Shown: piece by piece, positions 61,388 through 64,000 of the stretch | How the letters are laid out: every line of letters starts with the position of its first letter | Numbering within the stretch: position 1 is the stretch's first letter | NCBI GenBank assembly: GCA_963971225.1 | Contig: OZ020267.1 | Location: forward strand, 88,649,648 to 88,713,647 | DNA length: 64,000 nt | Reading direction: 5' to 3' | From: Melieria omissa | Lineage: Eukaryota; Arthropoda; Insecta; Diptera; Ulidiidae | The notes under the pieces: model-generated | Told to the model about the DNA's origin: nothing | Databases searched by the model: none | Seen by the model: the letters and a program-made list of their open reading frames with translations, nothing else | Program-made: the position numbers and the translations under genes

Positions 61388-62315
61388 CACCGTGCGTGTC
61401 CATATGGGCGTGAAACTAGAGACCAAACATAATAATACTGCGTACTCAGTTTTTTATTTCTACATCTTTTGTCCTTTTAAAAGGACTTTAAAATTTTGAA
61501 GGGGATAAAAATTAAAAAACGGCAGCCGCCGTGGCTCAGTTGGTTAGTGCGCGGTCCAACGAGTCGCATGCAGAGCGACGCAAGATCGAATACTGCATGT
61601 AGTAACACCTAAAAAAAAAAAAATAACGGGAAACTCGTTTTCTCTTTCGGTGGCTGTTCTCTCAGTTGGAAATGGCAAACCTCTGAGAGTAAAAATTGCC
61701 TATGAAAAAGCTCCCAACCTGCCGTTCGGAACCGGCATAAAACTGTAGGTCCCTTCCACCCGCGTACTAAATTCACACGCACAACACGGGTGGTTGCGGG
61801 AAGCTAGGCCTTAGTCTCGCGTAAGCGGGCTGTCGTGCCAATCAATTATTATTATTATTATTATTAAAAATTAAAAAAAAAATAAAAATTACTTAACCTC
61901 GTTAGAATATGGCGATATGTATATCAAATGAAAGAGGAAAGGCTCAAGAGTTTAAATAAAATTGATTTTTTATCTATTTGCAAAAAAAGGATTTGTAAAA
62001 GGTCCTTTGAAAATTTTAATCCTTTAAATCCTTGAAAATTTATAACGAATTTTCTTGAAAAGTAAGTATGTCAGAACCCAAAATCTCTATGATCACGATT
62101 TCCTCTTTCATTTGGTATACATATCGCCATATTCTAACGAGGTTAAGTAATTTTTAAAGTTTTTTTATTTTTTACCCCCTTCAAAATTTTGAGGTCCTTT
62201 TAAAAGGACAAAGGATGTAGAAATGAAAAACTGAGTACGCAGTATTACTATGTTTGGTCTCTAGTTTCAAGCCCATATGGATTTTTTCCAGTGTGAAAAA
62301 TGCTGTCGCACGGTG
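61388..62315. mobile_element. Foldback MITE with CACCGTGCG ends, TAA duplication
   Basis: TAA at 61385-61387 and 62316-62318. Ends are perfect CACCGTGCG; the arms (for example AAACTAGAGACCAAACAT, CTGAGTACGCAGTATTACTA) are long inverted repeats. Galileo copy 1 gives the empty site at 14961-14963 with a single TTA (TAA on the other strand), proving insertion and TSD. It resembles the MITE at 43280-44247 in end sequence, TSD and internal motifs such as TTTTAATCCTT. A SINE is inserted in its left arm. Confidence 0.92.
61520..61864 (+). mobile_element. tRNA-derived SINE with ATT tail
   Basis: A 14-bp duplication TAAAAATTAAAAAA flanks it (61506-61519 and 61865-61878). The head has a pol III A box TGGCTCAGTTGG (61532-61543, a perfect consensus match) and a B box GATCGAATA (61584-61592, one mismatch). 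The body includes GGCAAACCTCTGAGAG, GAAAAAGCTCCC, CTGCCGTTCGGAACCGGC and AACTGTAGGTCCC. The tail is (ATT)n. The body is like a dispersed repeat I recall from tephritid sequences. Confidence 0.88.
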
Positions 62316-62617
62316 TAATCAATCGAATCTTCGAGCTGAATGGTCGTTTTTCTTTTCATGCTGCGCTTAGATTAATTGATATTAAATTTTGCAAATATTT
62401 AGACGTGGTTGATCCAAAATAAACATTTTTACAAATATTTTTACGAGGCTAGTTCCAAGTAAAATTATTTATATAAATTTTGACGTGGTTGATTCCAATT
62501 TTGAATTTGTTGCAATTGTTTTGACGTGGTTGATCCAAATTAGTTAGTTGATCCTTTCCTTGGTTATTATATTACTTTTCATTTGGCATATTCACTGACT
62601 TTACTAGTACGCGAAAA

Positions 62618-64000
62618 ATGGATCCTGCTCCGTGTAAAAATTTATTACCCCGGGTGGGTAAAAATTTAATAAAGTCAGGGCTTCAATGCTGCATAACATG
62701 TTGCCGAAAATCTAGACGGGATGATGAACAACTTAAGATGTTTAAATTTCCGCCCTATGACTCAGCTATGGGCCAAATTTGGCGAGAAAAATGTAGCATT
62801 AAAACTAAAGAATACAGCAAACCATTATTTATATGCGTTAATCACTTCAAGTTCTGACATTGGGAAAAAATATTTAAAATCTGGAGCAGTTCCTGTATTT
62901 AATTTGGAAAATGTTGAAGAAACTTATGAGTTTTCAGAGCCCGATTGTTCAACTAGAAAGAGACGAAAAAGTCCGTAGATGGGCATTGCAATAATTGCTC
63001 ATCATATGCTAAATCCGTAAATTTTTACAGGAAGAAATATTACAGCATTTTGGCAAAATACAGAAACATAAAAAACCAGAAGAAATTACCAAAAAAGTCA
63101 GAAGTACTCCAACGTATCGACTCTTATAATAACGTGAGCAAAGAATCAAAAGTATTTTGTAAGCTTCTTCTAAGTTCCCGTCCTAAAGAATATACAGAAG
63201 ATATAAAAGATTTGGCTCAAAATATTTATTATGTCTCGCAATCGACGTATCAATTTTTAAGAAATAAACTAAATCTAAATTTGCCACATATCTCGACTGT
63301 TAATCGATGGGCCCCTGTAAAGTTCCTGCAGCCAGGTTTTAAGAACTCTGCTTTTGGGGTCATAAGAAAACGGTGCTTGGATTTGACCCAGAGCGAAAAG
63401 AACAACATGATTCTATTAATGGATGAAATGGCAATTAGAAAGGAATTACGATATAATCCTAAATTAGATTTGGTGGATGGGTATGAAGAAAATGGGGTTG
63501 AAAGGACAAGCCAAATAGGAAAACAATTATGTGTTTTTATGGTCAAATCAATGTTTTCAAACTGGTCATTGGTACTAAATTACTTTGTTTCCAAAAATGC
63601 CAATATTTTAAAAAATATAATTCTGGAAAATTTAAAAATTCTCAATAGTTTTGGCATCACAGTAAAAGTTATAACTTGTGACCAAGGGTCTTCCAATAGG
63701 AAGTGCTTTTCGGATATGGGTGTAACTTTGGAAAGGCCTTTTTCAAGTATAATGATGGAAAAGTGTTCTGCATATATGATTTCCCGCACCTTGTTAAATC
63801 ACTGAGAAATGGCTGGCTCAAATGCGACTTAGCTACACCAAATGGAATTGCTAGTTTTAGAGTTGTTCAAGAACTTTTCGAAATGGAACTTAAGTCAACA
63901 ACAAAAATGTGTCCTAAACTAACCAGCCAACACATTTTTCCAAATTCTTTCGAGAAAATGAAAGTAAAACTGGCAACCCAAATTTTCAGCAGGACTGTTC
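62618..64000 (+). pseudogene. P/Galileo-type THAP transposase (copy 2), partial
   Basis: The ATG at 62618 starts the THAP finger (CCITCC ... FICVNHF), then the same +1 break as in copy 1 (about 62855), the same 56-bp intron (62975-63030), and the same core frame (63050-63805: LLMDEMAIRKELRYNPKLDL, VITCDQGSSNRKCF). The same frameshift follows near 63740, and the sequence continues FPHLVKSLRNGWL up to the window edge. All compared protein segments are identical to copy 1, so the two copies are very young duplicates of an already broken master. Confidence 0.88.
62975..63030 (+). other. Probable short intron in transposase copy 2
   Basis: GTAGATGGG ... TTTTTACAG, 56 bases, identical to 14249-14304 in copy 1. 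Removal joins the THAP region in frame with the RNase H-like region. Confidence 0.7.

Larger units (their letters stand above)
60991..64000 (+). mobile_element. Galileo-like P-superfamily transposon, copy 2 (runs off the window)
   Basis: It starts CACAGAATAAACAGTATACA after CTGGTAC (60984-60990, the expected 7-bp TSD). It runs through the transposase and is still open at 64000. Coding sequence matches copy 1, in opposite orientation, including the same frame lesions. It carries a foldback MITE (61388-62315) that is absent from copy 1, and lacks copy 1's 522-bp insert and 323-bp arm. Confidence 0.87.

Noticed and set aside
61520..61600. A tRNA gene
   Set aside because: A and B boxes are present, but the sequence cannot fold as a cloverleaf with an acceptor stem and continues into a SINE body with a tail and TSD.

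Overview
The window reads as dipteran (brachyceran fly) DNA made almost entirely of transposable elements (TEs), many nested. I found no host protein-coding gene, no rRNA or tRNA gene and no bacterial-style operon. The mix of TEs points to a higher fly: Ty3/gypsy, mdg1/412-like and BEL/Pao LTR elements; jockey, LOA and RTE non-LTR elements; rosa-type mariners; Tc1, hAT, piggyBac-type and P/Galileo DNA transposons; Helitrons; and a tRNA-derived SINE. The rosa-like mariners and a SINE body that I recall from tephritid genomic sequence suggest a tephritid fruit fly. That species-level guess is inference.

Layout. 1-6722: a gypsy LTR end, then a minus-strand jockey-clade element split by a mariner and by a hAT that carries a second mariner; the jockey abuts a gypsy gag (copy 1) with its LTR. 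6723-11690: a BEL/Pao relic (gag-protease only) and a Tc1 element with IR/DR ends. 11691-16630: a 4.3-kb Galileo-like P-superfamily element and a large foldback at its edge. 16631-19340: a hAT derivative, a rosa-type mariner derivative and an RT scrap. 19366-22495: gypsy copy 2, carrying gag and integrase but no PR-RT-RH. 22930-28330: decayed LINE segments with a solo LTR and a Tc1-like element. 28601-43121: gypsy copy 4, whose 5' LTR holds a Helitron that itself holds a complete gypsy (copy 3); an mdg1/412-like fragment splits its integrase. 43280-44247: a CAC-ended foldback MITE. 44360-49891: a LOA-clade LINE with both ends and a 13-bp TSD. 50797-54227: a second LOA-like LINE and an RTE tail. 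54664-58430: a TA-flanked MITE, a minisatellite, a second Helitron and LINE debris. 58710-60818: a rosa-type mariner containing a hAT MITE, then a piggyBac-type MITE. 60991-64000: a second, inverted Galileo-like copy, interrupted by a relative of the foldback MITE that in turn contains the SINE.

The best preserved unit is gypsy copy 3 (29888-35783). Its two 425-bp LTRs differ at about four sites. It has an intact SAP-domain gag and an intact pol joined by a textbook -1 frameshift signal: heptamer GTTAAAC, 6-nt spacer, 8-bp stem. Copies 2 and 4 belong to the same lineage but share one internal deletion that removes protease, RT and RNase H, so they look like a non-autonomous gag-integrase subfamily. 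Copy 3, or a relative, could supply their missing functions. Two empty-site comparisons inside the window fix element boundaries directly: the Helitron against the uninterrupted LTR at 42962/42963, and the foldback MITE against the uninterrupted Galileo copy at 14961-14963.
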